Assembly (NCBI RefSeq): GCF_005222755.1
Contig: NZ_STGD01000014.1
Coordinates: 1 to 64,000, forward strand
Direction of reading: 5' to 3'
From: Roseomonas sp. HF4
GTDB taxonomy: Bacteria; Pseudomonadota; Alphaproteobacteria; Acetobacterales; Acetobacteraceae
Length of the DNA: 64,000 bases
The notes beneath the pieces were generated by a model. It saw only the letters and a list, made by a program, of their open reading frames with translations. It was not told the origin of the DNA and did no database searches. Below are positions 38,107-46,848 of the stretch, piece by piece (position 1 is the first letter of the stretch; each line of letters begins with the position of its first letter). The translations under genes and the position numbers were made by a program.

Positions 38107-40071
38107 ATGATGGACGTGATCCTCGGCGCGCTGTTCGAACTGCTGACGCCCGAACGCATGATGTTCATGATGCTGGGCGTCAGCGTCGGGCTCGTGATCG
38201 GCGTGCTGCCGGGCCTGGGCGGCATCGCCGGGCTGTCGCTCCTGCTGCCCTTCATCTACGGCATGGACCCGACCTCGGCGCTGGCCATGCTGATCGGGCT
38301 CGTGGCGGTGATCCCGACCTCGGACACCTTCTCCTCGATCCTGATGGGGATACCGGGGTCCTCGGCCAGCCAGGCGACGGTGCTGGACGGCTTCCCGCTG
38401 GCACAAAAGGGCGAGGGCGCGCGGGCGCTCTCGGCGGCGTTCTTCGCCTCGATGATCGGCGGCTTCTTCGGCGCCATCGTGCTGACCGCCTCGGTGCTGG
38501 CGGCGCGGCCGATCATCCTGCTGTTCGGCTCGGCCGAGCTGTTCATGCTAACGCTGTTCGGGCTGTCCACCGTGGCGGCGCTGTCGGGCGGCAACCTCGC
38601 CAAGGGCGTCGCCTCGGCCTGCCTCGGCCTCGCCTTCGGGATGATCGGCGCGGCACCCGCCACCGGCGAGTACCGGATGGATTTCGACACGCTCTATCTG
38701 AGCGACGGCGTGCCGCTCGTCATCGTGGGCCTCGGCATCTTCGCGCTGCCCGAACTGTTCAACCTGCTGCGCGGCGGCGGCGCGATCGCGCAGCACAACC
38801 CGATGGGCACGGGCTGGATCCAGGGCGTCAAGGACGTGCTGAAGAACCCCTGGCTGGTTCTGCGCTGCTCGGGCATCGGGGCGCTGATCGGGGCCATCCC
38901 GGGCATCGGCGGTTCGGTGGTGGACTGGATCGCCTACAGCCACGCGATGCAGACGACGAAGGACACTTCCCAGTTCGGCAAGGGGGAGATCCGCGGCGTC
39001 ATCGCGCCCGAGAGCGCGAACAACGCGACGCAGGGCGGCGCGCTGCTGCCGACGCTGCTGTTCGGCATCCCGGGCTCGGGCTCGATGGCGATCTTCCTGG
39101 CGGGGATGATCCTGATCGGCCTGCAGCCGGGTCCCGCGATGGCGGACCGCAACCTCGACGTGACCTACACGATCATCTGGTCGCTCGCGATCGCGAACTT
39201 CGTCGGCACGCTGCTCTGCATCGCGCTGGCGCCGGGCATCGCGAAGCTGACGACGATCCGCTACGCGCTGATCGCGCCCTTCATGATCATGGTCATCTCC
39301 TTCGCCGCCTTCCAGGCGACGCGGAGCGTCTACGACCTGATGGCGCTGTTCGCGGTGGGCATCCTCGGGCTGTTCCTGCGCCGCTTCGGCTGGTCGCGGC
39401 CCGCCTTCCTGATCGGCTTCGTGCTGTCGCTGGGCGCCGAGCGTTACCTCTACCAGGCGGTGCAGTTCTCGGGCTGGGAGTTCGTGACGCGTCCGGTCGC
39501 GCTGGTCATCCTGGCGCTGACGGCGCTTTCGCTCTGGGCGGGGCTCCGGCGCAGCCAGTCGAACGTGAACACCGAGGGCGCGGCCGACGAATCCCGCGCG
39601 ACCTCGATGCTGCCGCAGGTCGCCTTCACCGGCCTGTTGCTGGTCTTCTTCGGCTGGGTCATCCTCGAGGGACTGAAGAACTCCTACCTGGCGGCGCTGA
39701 TGCCGGTGGTGGTGGGCTCGCTCGGCGCCGCGGCGGTGCTGCTGGTCCTGGTGTTCCAGGCGCGCGGCGCGACCACCGCGGGCACCACGAACTTCGACCA
39801 GGAGGCCTCGGCGACCGACAACGGGCCCTGGCCCTTCGTGGGCTGGGCGCTGGGGTTCCTCGCGCTCACGCTGCTGGTCGGCTTCTTCGCGGCGCTGGCG
39901 ATGTTCTTCGTGGCCTTCCTGCGCGTGGTGGCGCGCTGCGGCTGGGTCCAGACGCTGCTGTTGACGGCCGCGGCCTGCGGCTTCCTGCTGATCCTCGCTT
40001 CCTCGCTGAACCTGATCTTCCCCGGCGGCCTGCTGCAGGAGCACTACGACCTGCCCTGGCCCCTTCGCTGA
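38107..40071 (+). CDS. Tripartite tricarboxylate transporter, fused TctA-TctB membrane protein
   Basis: 654 residues. Residues 1 to about 480 are the large TctA subunit: GVLPGLGGIAGLSLLLPFIY, TPTSDTFSSILMGIPGSSAS-like (VIPTSDTFSSILMGIPGSSA) and GAIPGIGGSVVDWIAYSHA. After a hydrophilic linker (RSQSNVNTEGAADESRATS), residues about 505-654 form the TctB small subunit with four hydrophobic segments. Usually tctA and tctB are separate genes; fusions are known but less frequent. Follows the two receptors by 37 bp. Confidence 0.9.
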   Translation: MMDVILGALFELLTPERMMFMMLGVSVGLVIGVLPGLGGIAGLSLLLPFIYGMDPTSALAMLIGLVAVIPTSDTFSSILMGIPGSSASQATVLDGFPLAQKGEGARALSAAFFASMIGGFFGAIVLTASVLAARPIILLFGSAELFMLTLFGLSTVAALSGGNLAKGVASACLGLAFGMIGAAPATGEYRMDFDTLYLSDGVPLVIVGLGIFALPELFNLLRGGGAIAQHNPMGTGWIQGVKDVLKNPWLVLRCSGIGALIGAIPGIGGSVVDWIAYSHAMQTTKDTSQFGKGEIRGVIAPESANNATQGGALLPTLLFGIPGSGSMAIFLAGMILIGLQPGPAMADRNLDVTYTIIWSLAIANFVGTLLCIALAPGIAKLTTIRYALIAPFMIMVISFAAFQATRSVYDLMALFAVGILGLFLRRFGWSRPAFLIGFVLSLGAERYLYQAVQFSGWEFVTRPVALVILALTALSLWAGLRRSQSNVNTEGAADESRATSMLPQVAFTGLLLVFFGWVILEGLKNSYLAALMPVVVGSLGAAAVLLVLVFQARGATTAGTTNFDQEASATDNGPWPFVGWALGFLALTLLVGFFAALAMFFVAFLRVVARCGWVQTLLLTAAACGFLLILASSLNLIFPGGLLQEHYDLPWPLR

Positions 40072-40081
40072 GACCCGACCC

Positions 40082-41179
40082 ATGACCCAGACCGCGATCC
40101 CCTGCACCCTGATGCGCGGCGGCACCAGCCGCGGCCCCTATTTCCTGGCGAAGGACCTGCCGGACAGCCGCGAAGGGATCTCGCAGGTTCTGCTCGCCGC
40201 CATGGGCAGCCCGGATGCGCGGCAGATCGACGGGCTCGGCGGCGCGACCACGCTGACGAGCAAGGTCTGCATCGTCTCCCCCGCCGCGGCCGGGGAGAAG
40301 CAGCAGGTCGACTACCTGTTCGCACAGGTCTCGGTCGACAAGGCCTTCGTCGATTTCGGCCCGACCTGCGGCAACATGCTGGCCGGCATCGGCCCCTTCG
40401 CGATCGAGAAGGGCCTCGTGCCCGTGCAGGATGGCGAGACGAGCGTGCGCATCCGCGCCGTCAACACCGGCGCGCTGATCGAGGCGGTGGTGCAGACGCC
40501 GGGCGGCGCCGTGACCTATGAGGGCGACACGGCGATTGCCGGCGTGCCGGGCACCGCGGCGCCGATCGTGCTGAACTTCGCCGACGCGGTGGGCGGCGCG
40601 ACCGGCAGCCTTATGCCGACGGGCAATGCGCGCGACATGATCGAGGGCGTGGAGGTCACGTGCCTCGACGTCGCGATGCCGGTCGTGATCGCGCGCGCGG
40701 CCGACCTCGGCAAGACGGCGCGCGAGACGGCGAAGGACCTCGACGCCGACAGCGACTTCATGGCGCGGATCGAGCGCATCCGCCGCGCGGCGTCCCTCGC
40801 CATGGGCATGGGCGACGCCGAGGGCCGCGTCATTCCGAAATTCGCCATGGTGGCCGAGCCGGCCGGCGGGCAGGGCATCGCGGCGCGCTACTTCACGCCG
40901 CTCGCGTGCCATGAGGCGATGGCGGTCACGGGCGGCATCTGCATCGCGACCGCCTGCATGCTGCCCGGCACGGTGGCCGACGGCCTCGCGCGCATCGGGC
41001 CGCATGAGCGCGAGACCATCGCGATTGAGCACCCGACCGGGCAGATGGAGGCGGTCATCTCCACCCGCCGCACCGGCAACGATGGCGTCGAGGTGCTGGG
41101 CGGCGGCACGCTGCGTACCGCGCGGAAGCTGATGTCGGGCGAGGTCTTCGTCCCCGCGCGCGTGTGGGGCGGCCGCTGA
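40082..41179 (+). CDS. PrpF-family isomerase (4-oxalomesaconate tautomerase-like)
   Basis: 365 residues. PrpF proteins (diaminopimelate-epimerase fold) isomerise C=C bonds in tricarboxylates such as 2-methylaconitate or oxalomesaconate. IPCTLMRGGTSRGPYFLAKD at the start and FVDFGPTCGNMLAGIGPFAI, containing the active-site Cys, match GalD/LigU-type members. It sits 10 bp after the TctAB fusion, so the transported substrate may be processed by it. Which substrate is not decided by sequence. Confidence 0.88.
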   Translation: MTQTAIPCTLMRGGTSRGPYFLAKDLPDSREGISQVLLAAMGSPDARQIDGLGGATTLTSKVCIVSPAAAGEKQQVDYLFAQVSVDKAFVDFGPTCGNMLAGIGPFAIEKGLVPVQDGETSVRIRAVNTGALIEAVVQTPGGAVTYEGDTAIAGVPGTAAPIVLNFADAVGGATGSLMPTGNARDMIEGVEVTCLDVAMPVVIARAADLGKTARETAKDLDADSDFMARIERIRRAASLAMGMGDAEGRVIPKFAMVAEPAGGQGIAARYFTPLACHEAMAVTGGICIATACMLPGTVADGLARIGPHERETIAIEHPTGQMEAVISTRRTGNDGVEVLGGGTLRTARKLMSGEVFVPARVWGGR

Positions 41180-41640
41180 GCACCCCCACCCTGTATATCG
41201 ACGGCGACGCCTGTCCCGTCCGCGATGAGGCCTACCGCGTCGCGGGCCGGCTCGGCCTGCCGGTCGTGGTCGTGGGCAACGGGTCGCGCGGCGTGCGGCC
41301 GCCGCCGCTGCCCAATGCGCGGATCGTCGTGGTGGGGGAGGGCGCCGATGCCGCCGACGACTGGATCGTGGAACACATCGCCGCCGGCGATGTCTGCGTG
41401 ACCTCCGACATCCCGCTCGCAGCGCGCTGCCTCGCGAAATCGGCCAAGGCGCTGTCGCCGAACGGGCGCGTCTGGGACAGCACGAATATCGGCGGCGCGC
41501 TGGCGAGCCGCGAGATCGGGCGGAGCCTCCGCGAGGCCGGCATGATGACCGGCGGGCCGCCGCCGCTCGACAAGGCGGCGCGGTCGCGGTTCCTGCAGGC
41601 GCTGGATGGGCTGGTGCAGGCGTCGTTGCGCGGGGGGTGA
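41164..41640 (+). CDS. YaiI/YqxD family protein (DUF188)
   Basis: 158 residues from GTG 41164, overlapping prpF-type gene by 16 bases. Members are PIN/NYN-like putative nucleases of unknown role. The acidic motif LYIDGDACPVRDEAYRVAGR at the N-terminus and the SDIPLAARCLAKSAKALSPN and TGGPPPLDKAARSRFLQALD segments are family hallmarks. No role in carboxylate uptake is known; it is probably carried along in the operon. Confidence 0.88.
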   Translation: MGRPLSTPTLYIDGDACPVRDEAYRVAGRLGLPVVVVGNGSRGVRPPPLPNARIVVVGEGADAADDWIVEHIAAGDVCVTSDIPLAARCLAKSAKALSPNGRVWDSTNIGGALASREIGRSLREAGMMTGGPPPLDKAARSRFLQALDGLVQASLRGG

Positions 41641-41779
41641 AGCAGGGCGGGGGAGGGGAACCTCCCCCGCGCCTACTCCCTTCTTTGTCATTGGGCACTG
41701 ACCCCGCGAGGTCGGGCGCCAGGTGCCAAAGAAGGTTGAGGGGGGTCCGGGGGGAGAAGTTCCCTTCTCTCCCCGCCCT
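41641..41779 (+). repeat. Palindromic repeat family B, two copies in opposite orientation between convergent genes
   Basis: The gap between yaiI and crcB (tail to tail) carries an inverted copy (GGGGGAGGGGAACCTCCCCC at about 41649-41668, then CTCCCTTCTTTG) and a variant direct copy. The direct copy is GCCAAAGAAGGTTGAGGGG from 41725, with a GGGGAGAAG/CTTCTCTCCCC pairing near 41750-41775. The palindrome could act as a bidirectional terminator. Related copies lie at 47008, 52798, 56093, 56166 and 60412. Confidence 0.65.
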
Positions 41780-42148
41780 TCAGCGTCGCACCATCCACGC
41801 CCCCGCCAGGCACGCCGCGACGCCGAGCGCCACAGACAGCACGGCGTAGAGCACCGCGACCGGCGGCGCGCGTTCCCAGAGCAGCGTCGTCTCCAGCGAA
41901 TACGCCGAGAAGGTGGTGAAGCCGCCGAGGAAGCCCGCCACCAGCAGCATGCGCAGATGCCCCTCGAGCCCAGCGGCGGCGATGGCGCCGATTGCCGCGC
42001 TGCCGAGGATGTTCACCGCCAGCGTGCCCCAGGGGAAGCCCGTGCCGAACAGCGCGAAGCCCGCCATGGTGGCGAGGTAGCGCAGAATCGAACCCGCCGC
42101 GCCGCCGAGGCCGACCAGCAGCAGGGCGCCGAGCGTCACGCCCGGCAT
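41780..42148 (-). CDS. crcB: Fluoride ion channel CrcB/Fluc
   Basis: 122 residues, four hydrophobic segments. Exports fluoride as a dual-topology dimer. GGAAGSILRYLATMAG and LVAGFLGGFTTFSAYSLETT (the TTFS motif) are conserved. Overlaps the stop of rarA by one base. No fluoride riboswitch was recognised nearby. One copy is enough for a homodimer. Confidence 0.93.
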   Translation of the reverse strand: MPGVTLGALLLVGLGGAAGSILRYLATMAGFALFGTGFPWGTLAVNILGSAAIGAIAAAGLEGHLRMLLVAGFLGGFTTFSAYSLETTLLWERAPPVAVLYAVLSVALGVAACLAGAWMVRR

Positions 42149-43485
42149 CAGCCGCGCTTCCGCTTCCGCCGCATCTGGTCCCAGCGCGCCATGCGCTCGG
42201 CGATCGCGGCCTCCGCGCCGCGGTCGGTCGGGCGGTAGAAGGACTGCCGGCGCATCTCGTCCGGGAAGTAGTCCTGACCGGAGAAGGCCTCCTCCGCGTC
42301 ATGGTCGTATTCGTAGCCGCTGCCGTAGCCGATCTCCTGCATCAGCTTGGTCGGCGCATTCAGGATGTGCTTGGGCGGCATCAGCGACCCGGTCTCCTTC
42401 GCCGCGCGCATCGCCGCGCCGAAGGCGGCGTAGACGGCGTTGGACTTCGGCGCGGTCGCCAGGTGCACCACGAGCTGCGCGAGCGCCAGCTCGCCTTCCG
42501 GCGAGCCCATGCGCTCGAAGGTCTCCCACGCCGCGATGGCGAGCGGCAGCGCGCGCGGGTCGGCCATGCCGATATCCTCGGCGGCGAAGCGCGTCAGGCG
42601 GCGGGCGATGTAGCGCGGGTCCTCGCCGCCCGTCAGCATGCGCGCGAACCAGTAGAGCGCCGCGTCGGGGTCGCTGCCGCGCATGGATTTGTGCAGCGCG
42701 GAGATGAGGTTGTAGTGCTCCTCCCGATCCTTGTCATAGAGCGCGGCGCGCTTCGCCAGCAGCGACGCCAGCGCCGCGGTGTCGAGCGGCGCGGTCGCCG
42801 GCGGCAGGGCGAACAGCTGCTCGGCCATGTTCAGCAGGTAGCGCCCGTCGCCGTCCGCCATGGCGCGCATTGTGGCGCGCGCGGCGTCGTCCAGCGGCAA
42901 GGCGCGGCCGGTCTCGGCCTCCGCGCGCGCCAGCAGCAGGTCGAGCGCCGCATCGTCCAGCCGCTTCAGGACCATCACCTGGCAGCGCGACAGCAGCGCG
43001 CCGTTCAGCGCGAAGGACGGGTTCTCGGTCGTGGCACCGATGAGCGTCACGGTGCCGTCCTCGACCACCGGCAGGAAGCCGTCCTGCTGGGCGCGGTTGA
43101 AGCGGTGGATCTCGTCCACGAACAGCAGCGTGCCCTGGCCGTTGGACTTGCGCGCCCGGGCCTCGTCGAACGCGCGCTTGAGGTCGGCCACGCCCGAGAA
43201 CACGGCCGAGAGCGCCGTGAAGCGCAGCCCCGCCGCTTCCGCCAGCAGCCGCGCGATGGTGGTCTTGCCGACGCCGGGCGGCCCCCAGAGGATCAGTGAT
43301 GCCAGCGACCCGCGGCCGAGCATGCGGGCGATGCTGCCCTCCTCGCCCAGCAGGTGATCCTGGCCGACGACCTCCGCCAGGGTCCGCGGGCGCAGCCGGT
43401 CCGCGAGCGGGCGGGCGGCCTCGGTCGCCGGGGCGGCTTCGGTGGTGCCGAACAGGTCGGCGGCGGGTGGCGATGGCCTGGCCAT
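42148..43485 (-). CDS. rarA: Replication-associated recombination protein A (RarA/MgsA AAA+ ATPase)
   Basis: 445 residues from ATG 43485 (MARPSPPAADLFG); ATG 43521 in the same frame is an alternative with weaker family support. RarA is a clamp-loader-like ATPase acting at stalled forks. Walker A GPPGVGKTTIARLL near residues 66-79, Walker B FVDEIHRFN near 121-129, and TENPSFALNGALLSRC as sensor region. It is followed by crcB, as in many alphaproteobacteria, where rluC would usually come next. Confidence 0.94.
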   Translation of the reverse strand: MARPSPPAADLFGTTEAAPATEAARPLADRLRPRTLAEVVGQDHLLGEEGSIARMLGRGSLASLILWGPPGVGKTTIARLLAEAAGLRFTALSAVFSGVADLKRAFDEARARKSNGQGTLLFVDEIHRFNRAQQDGFLPVVEDGTVTLIGATTENPSFALNGALLSRCQVMVLKRLDDAALDLLLARAEAETGRALPLDDAARATMRAMADGDGRYLLNMAEQLFALPPATAPLDTAALASLLAKRAALYDKDREEHYNLISALHKSMRGSDPDAALYWFARMLTGGEDPRYIARRLTRFAAEDIGMADPRALPLAIAAWETFERMGSPEGELALAQLVVHLATAPKSNAVYAAFGAAMRAAKETGSLMPPKHILNAPTKLMQEIGYGSGYEYDHDAEEAFSGQDYFPDEMRRQSFYRPTDRGAEAAIAERMARWDQMRRKRKRG

Positions 43486-43605
43486 GCCGCCATTCTGCGC
43501 CGCCCCGCGGTCGCGATCCATGGGCCTCGGGCCGGTGCCGATTTCGGCGCAGCGGAAAACGTTCTACAGCCATGGCGATCAAGAAACCGGGAAGGAAACG
43601 CCGAC

Positions 43606-44577
43606 ATGACCCATCGCATCGCGCGCCGCACCCTGGTCGCCGCTGGCCTCGCCCTGCCCGCGCTGGCCCGCGCGCAGGCCTTCCCCACGCGCCCGATCCG
43701 CCTCATCGCGCCCTATCCGCCGGGCGGCGGCGTGGACACGACCAGCCGGCTGCTCGGCGTGCCGATGGGCGCCTTCCTCGGCCAGCCCGTGGTGGTCGAG
43801 AACCGCGGCGGCGCCGGCGGCTCGATCGGTGCGGCGGAACTCGCCCGCAGCGCGCCGGACGGGCACACCATCATGGTGGACGCCATGGCGCATACGGTGA
43901 ACCCGCACCTCATCCGCAACCTGCCCTTCGACTACGCGACAGCCTTCGCGCCGGTCAGCCAGGTGGTGGTGCTGCCGCAGATCCTGGCGGTGAACCCAGC
44001 CAAGGTGCCGGCGCGGACGGTGCAGGACTTCGTCGCCTGGGCGCGGCCGCGGGCGCGGGAGCTGTCCTACGGATCATCCGGCAACGCGACGGCGGCGCAT
44101 CTCGCCTCGGCGCTGTTCCTGAACCGCGCGGGGCTCGACCTCACGCACGTGCCCTATCGCGGCGGCACGCCGGCGCTGCAGGACCTGCTCGGCGGCAACA
44201 TCGCCTTCGTCTTCGGCACCGTCTCCTCCACGCTGCAGCTTGTGCGCGACGGGCGGCTGGTGGCGCTCGGCGTCTCGACCGCGACGCGCATCGCGCCGCT
44301 GCCCGAGGTGCCGACGGTGGCCGAGCAGGGCTTCCCCGGCTTCGAGCTGAACGAGTGGAACGGCATGTACGCGCCGGCCGGCACGCCCGCCCCGGTCGTG
44401 CAGCGACTGTTCGAGGCGGCGAAACACGCGCTGGCCGATGCGGCGGTGCAGCAGCGGCTCGGCGCGCTCGGCGCCATTCCGGTCGGCACCGAACCCGCGG
44501 CCTTCGCGCGCTTCGTCGCGGAGCAGCGGGAGATGATGGGCCGCATCGTGCGCGAGGCGCGCATCGAAATCGGCTGA
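43606..44577 (+). CDS. Bug-family tripartite tricarboxylate transporter receptor (orphan)
   Basis: 323 residues from ATG 43606. Standard Bug length. Signal RIARRTLVAAGLALPALARA with a twin Arg and AQA cleavage site. FPTRPIRLIAPYPPGGGVDT and VVENRGGAGGSIGAAELARS are the typical pyrrole-carboxylate-clamp motifs, with VPYRGGTPALQDLLGG. No tctA/B gene adjoins it, a common orphan-receptor arrangement. It is clearly different from the two receptors at 35.9-38 kb. Confidence 0.92.
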   Translation: MTHRIARRTLVAAGLALPALARAQAFPTRPIRLIAPYPPGGGVDTTSRLLGVPMGAFLGQPVVVENRGGAGGSIGAAELARSAPDGHTIMVDAMAHTVNPHLIRNLPFDYATAFAPVSQVVVLPQILAVNPAKVPARTVQDFVAWARPRARELSYGSSGNATAAHLASALFLNRAGLDLTHVPYRGGTPALQDLLGGNIAFVFGTVSSTLQLVRDGRLVALGVSTATRIAPLPEVPTVAEQGFPGFELNEWNGMYAPAGTPAPVVQRLFEAAKHALADAAVQQRLGALGAIPVGTEPAAFARFVAEQREMMGRIVREARIEIG

Positions 44578-44589
44578 CCCGGCGGAATC

Positions 44590-44603
44590 TTGATCCGCGT
44601 CAA
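44590..44603 (+). promoter_or_regulatory. FNR/FixK-type binding site upstream of the CBS-BON gene
   Basis: TTGATCCGCGTCAA matches the FNR/FixK consensus TTGAT-N4-ATCAA with one mismatch (G for A at the start of the right half). It lies 56 bp before the start codon of the CBS-BON gene, a suitable position for activation. It suggests low-oxygen control. A regulator gene is not in the window. Confidence 0.6.
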
Positions 44604-44658
44604 GGCGCGCGGGCGCGGCATGGATGAACTTTCCTCCACCTGATGCCGGAGGACCCCC

Positions 44659-45354
44659 ATGCGTGCCCGCGACCTGATGACCGCCGATCCCGTCACCGTG
44701 CCGCCCGACACGCCGCTCGCGGCGGTTGCCTCGCTGATGGCCGAGCGCGCGATCTCCGGCCTGCCCGTCGTGGACGGGGAGGGACGGCTGCTCGGCATCG
44801 TCACGGATGGCGACCTGATGCGCCGCCTGGCGGCGAAGGAGGACGAGCCCGCCTCCTTCCTCGCCGCGCTGATCGGCGCCAATGCGGACCAGGCGCTGCG
44901 CTACGCGCGCACCCATGGCCGGCGCGTGCGCGACGTCATGACGACCGACCTCGCCACAGTGGAGGACGACGCGACGGCCGAGGAGGTGGCGAAGATCCTG
45001 GAGACGCGCCGCATCCGCCGCGTGCCGGTGCTGCGGGACGGCCGCCTGGTGGGCGTCGTGTCCCGCGCCGACCTGCTGCGCGCGGTGATGGCGCCGGTGG
45101 CCGAGGGCTCGGCGGAGGAAGCCTCGGACGGGCGCATCCGGCGGGAGGTGATCCGCGAGATGCGCAACCAGTCCTGGGTCAGCACGCGCTTCGTCTTCCC
45201 CATGGTGGCGGACGGCGTCGTGTCGTTCCACGGCTTCCTTGGCAGCGCGGAGGTGATGGCGGCGCTGCGCGTCCTGGCGGAGGGCATTCCCGGCGTGAAG
45301 GAGGTGCGCTTCGAGACGCATCCGGCGCCGCCCTTCATGCTCGGCATCCCCTGA
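44659..45354 (+). CDS. Two-CBS-domain protein with C-terminal BON domain
   Basis: 231 residues, preceded by GGAGGACC. CBS domain 1 is at about residues 1-60 (MRARDLMTADPVTVPPDTPL; GLPVVDGEGRLLGIVTDGDL). CBS domain 2 is at about 88-145 (RVRDVMTTDLATVEDDATAE; RIRRVPVLRDGRLVGVVSRA). A BON domain (residues about 155-225) follows, with VVSFHGFLGSAEVMAALRVL and IPGVKEV. CBS pairs bind adenine nucleotides; such proteins are often stress or oxygen regulated, which agrees with the upstream FNR-like box. Confidence 0.9.
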   Translation: MRARDLMTADPVTVPPDTPLAAVASLMAERAISGLPVVDGEGRLLGIVTDGDLMRRLAAKEDEPASFLAALIGANADQALRYARTHGRRVRDVMTTDLATVEDDATAEEVAKILETRRIRRVPVLRDGRLVGVVSRADLLRAVMAPVAEGSAEEASDGRIRREVIREMRNQSWVSTRFVFPMVADGVVSFHGFLGSAEVMAALRVLAEGIPGVKEVRFETHPAPPFMLGIP

Positions 45355-45357
45355 GGC

Positions 45358-46848
45358 TCACTTCGCCCGCTTCAGCGCGGCCTCCAGCATGTCGGCGAGG
45401 GTGGTGACCACCTTCACCCGCGCATGCAGCTTGTTGTCGGCCTCGACCAGCGTCCAGGGCGCCTGGCCGGTCGAGGTGCGCTCCACCATCTCGCAGACCG
45501 CTTCCTCGTAGGCGTCCCACTTCTCGCGGTTGCGCCAGTCCTCCTCCGTGATCTTGTGGCGCTTGAAGGGCGTCGCCTCGCGTTCCTGGAAACGGCGGTG
45601 CTGCTCGTCCTTGCTGATGGCGAGCCAGAACTTGGCGACCACGGCGCCGTGCGTCACGAGCTGGCCTTCGAAGTCGTTGATCTCGGCATAGGCGCGGCGC
45701 CAGTCGGCCTCGGCCGCGAAGCCCTCGACGCGCTCGACCAGCACGCGGCCATACCAGGACCGGTCGAAGATCGTCAGGCGTCCGGGCCGCGGCACATGGC
45801 GCCAGAAGCGCCAGAGATAGGGCTGCGCGCGTTCTTCCTCGGTCGGCGCGGCGACTGGCACGATGCGGTAGGCGCGCGGGTCGAGCGCGGCGCCGAGCCG
45901 TCGCACGGCGCCGCCCTTGCCGGCGGCGTCGTTGCCCTCGAACACGCCGATCACGCTGATCTTCCCGTAGCGCTTGTGCCGCGTGGCGCGCGCGAGCCGC
46001 GCCTGCGCCTCGACGAGCGCGCGGTCGTAGTCGGCGCGCGACATCTCCTGCCTCAGCGTCAGCGCGCGGATCACGTTCAGCCGGTCGGGCGGCGGCACCG
46101 TGAAGGGCTTGGCCGGCGGCGGCTTCGGCGGCGCCGGCGCGTCGAGCCGCGCGCGCAGCGTGCCGAGCAGGTGGCGCCCGACGAACAGCGCCCGGTAGCG
46201 GTCATCCGCCGCCGGAACCACCGTCCAGGGCGCCTCGCCGGTCGAGGTCTCGCGCAGGAAGGGGTCGCAGACCGCGCGGAAATCGTCGTAGCGCTCGAAC
46301 AGCGCGCGGTCGTAGCGCGTGACCTTCCAGGAGGTCTCCTTCTCCTTCTCGAGCGCGCGGATGCGTTTGCGCTGCTGCCCCTTCGAGAGGTGGAACCAGT
46401 ATTTCACCAGCAGAACGCCTTCCTCGGCGAGCATCCGCTCAAGGCGCAGGATCTCCTCCATGCGTGCGGCGAAGCCGTCGGCGCCGAGGCGGCCCATCAC
46501 GCGCTCCAGGATCGGCATCGTCTGCCAGGCGCCGAAGAACACGCCGATGCGGCCCTTGGGCGGCAGCGCCCGCCAGAAGCGCCACATCGGCGGATGGGCG
46601 GCTTCCTCCTCGGTCGGCAGGGCGAAGCCCGTCACCTCGATGAATCGCGGATCAAGCCATTCGTTCAGCAGGTGGACCGTTTCGCTCTTGCCCGCGCCCT
46701 CGATGCCGGCGATCAGGATGAGCACCGGGAAGCGCTGCTGCGCGCCGAGGTCGCGCTGCGCCTGCAGCAGCGCGCGGCGGAGCTCCGGCTCCTCACGCTT
46801 GTAGTCGGCCTTCGTGACCTTGTGGTCGAGTTCCGCCGCTTCGAACAT
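45358..46848 (-). CDS. pap: Polyphosphate:AMP phosphotransferase (two PPK2 domains)
   Basis: 496 residues from ATG 46848 (MFEAAELDHKVTKADYKREE). Two PPK2 modules in tandem, the class II pattern that makes ADP from AMP and polyphosphate. Module 1 P-loop is GIEGAGKSETVHLL, about residues 47-60; module 2 is VFEGNDAAGKGGAVRRLG, about 298-315. FDRSWYGRVLVERVEGFA and FWLAISKDEQHRRFQERE are in module 2, the one that is usually catalytic. The symbol is by family; activity on other nucleotides is possible. The 46849-47172 gap lies upstream. Confidence 0.88.
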   Translation of the reverse strand: MFEAAELDHKVTKADYKREEPELRRALLQAQRDLGAQQRFPVLILIAGIEGAGKSETVHLLNEWLDPRFIEVTGFALPTEEEAAHPPMWRFWRALPPKGRIGVFFGAWQTMPILERVMGRLGADGFAARMEEILRLERMLAEEGVLLVKYWFHLSKGQQRKRIRALEKEKETSWKVTRYDRALFERYDDFRAVCDPFLRETSTGEAPWTVVPAADDRYRALFVGRHLLGTLRARLDAPAPPKPPPAKPFTVPPPDRLNVIRALTLRQEMSRADYDRALVEAQARLARATRHKRYGKISVIGVFEGNDAAGKGGAVRRLGAALDPRAYRIVPVAAPTEEERAQPYLWRFWRHVPRPGRLTIFDRSWYGRVLVERVEGFAAEADWRRAYAEINDFEGQLVTHGAVVAKFWLAISKDEQHRRFQEREATPFKRHKITEEDWRNREKWDAYEEAVCEMVERTSTGQAPWTLVEADNKLHARVKVVTTLADMLEAALKRAK

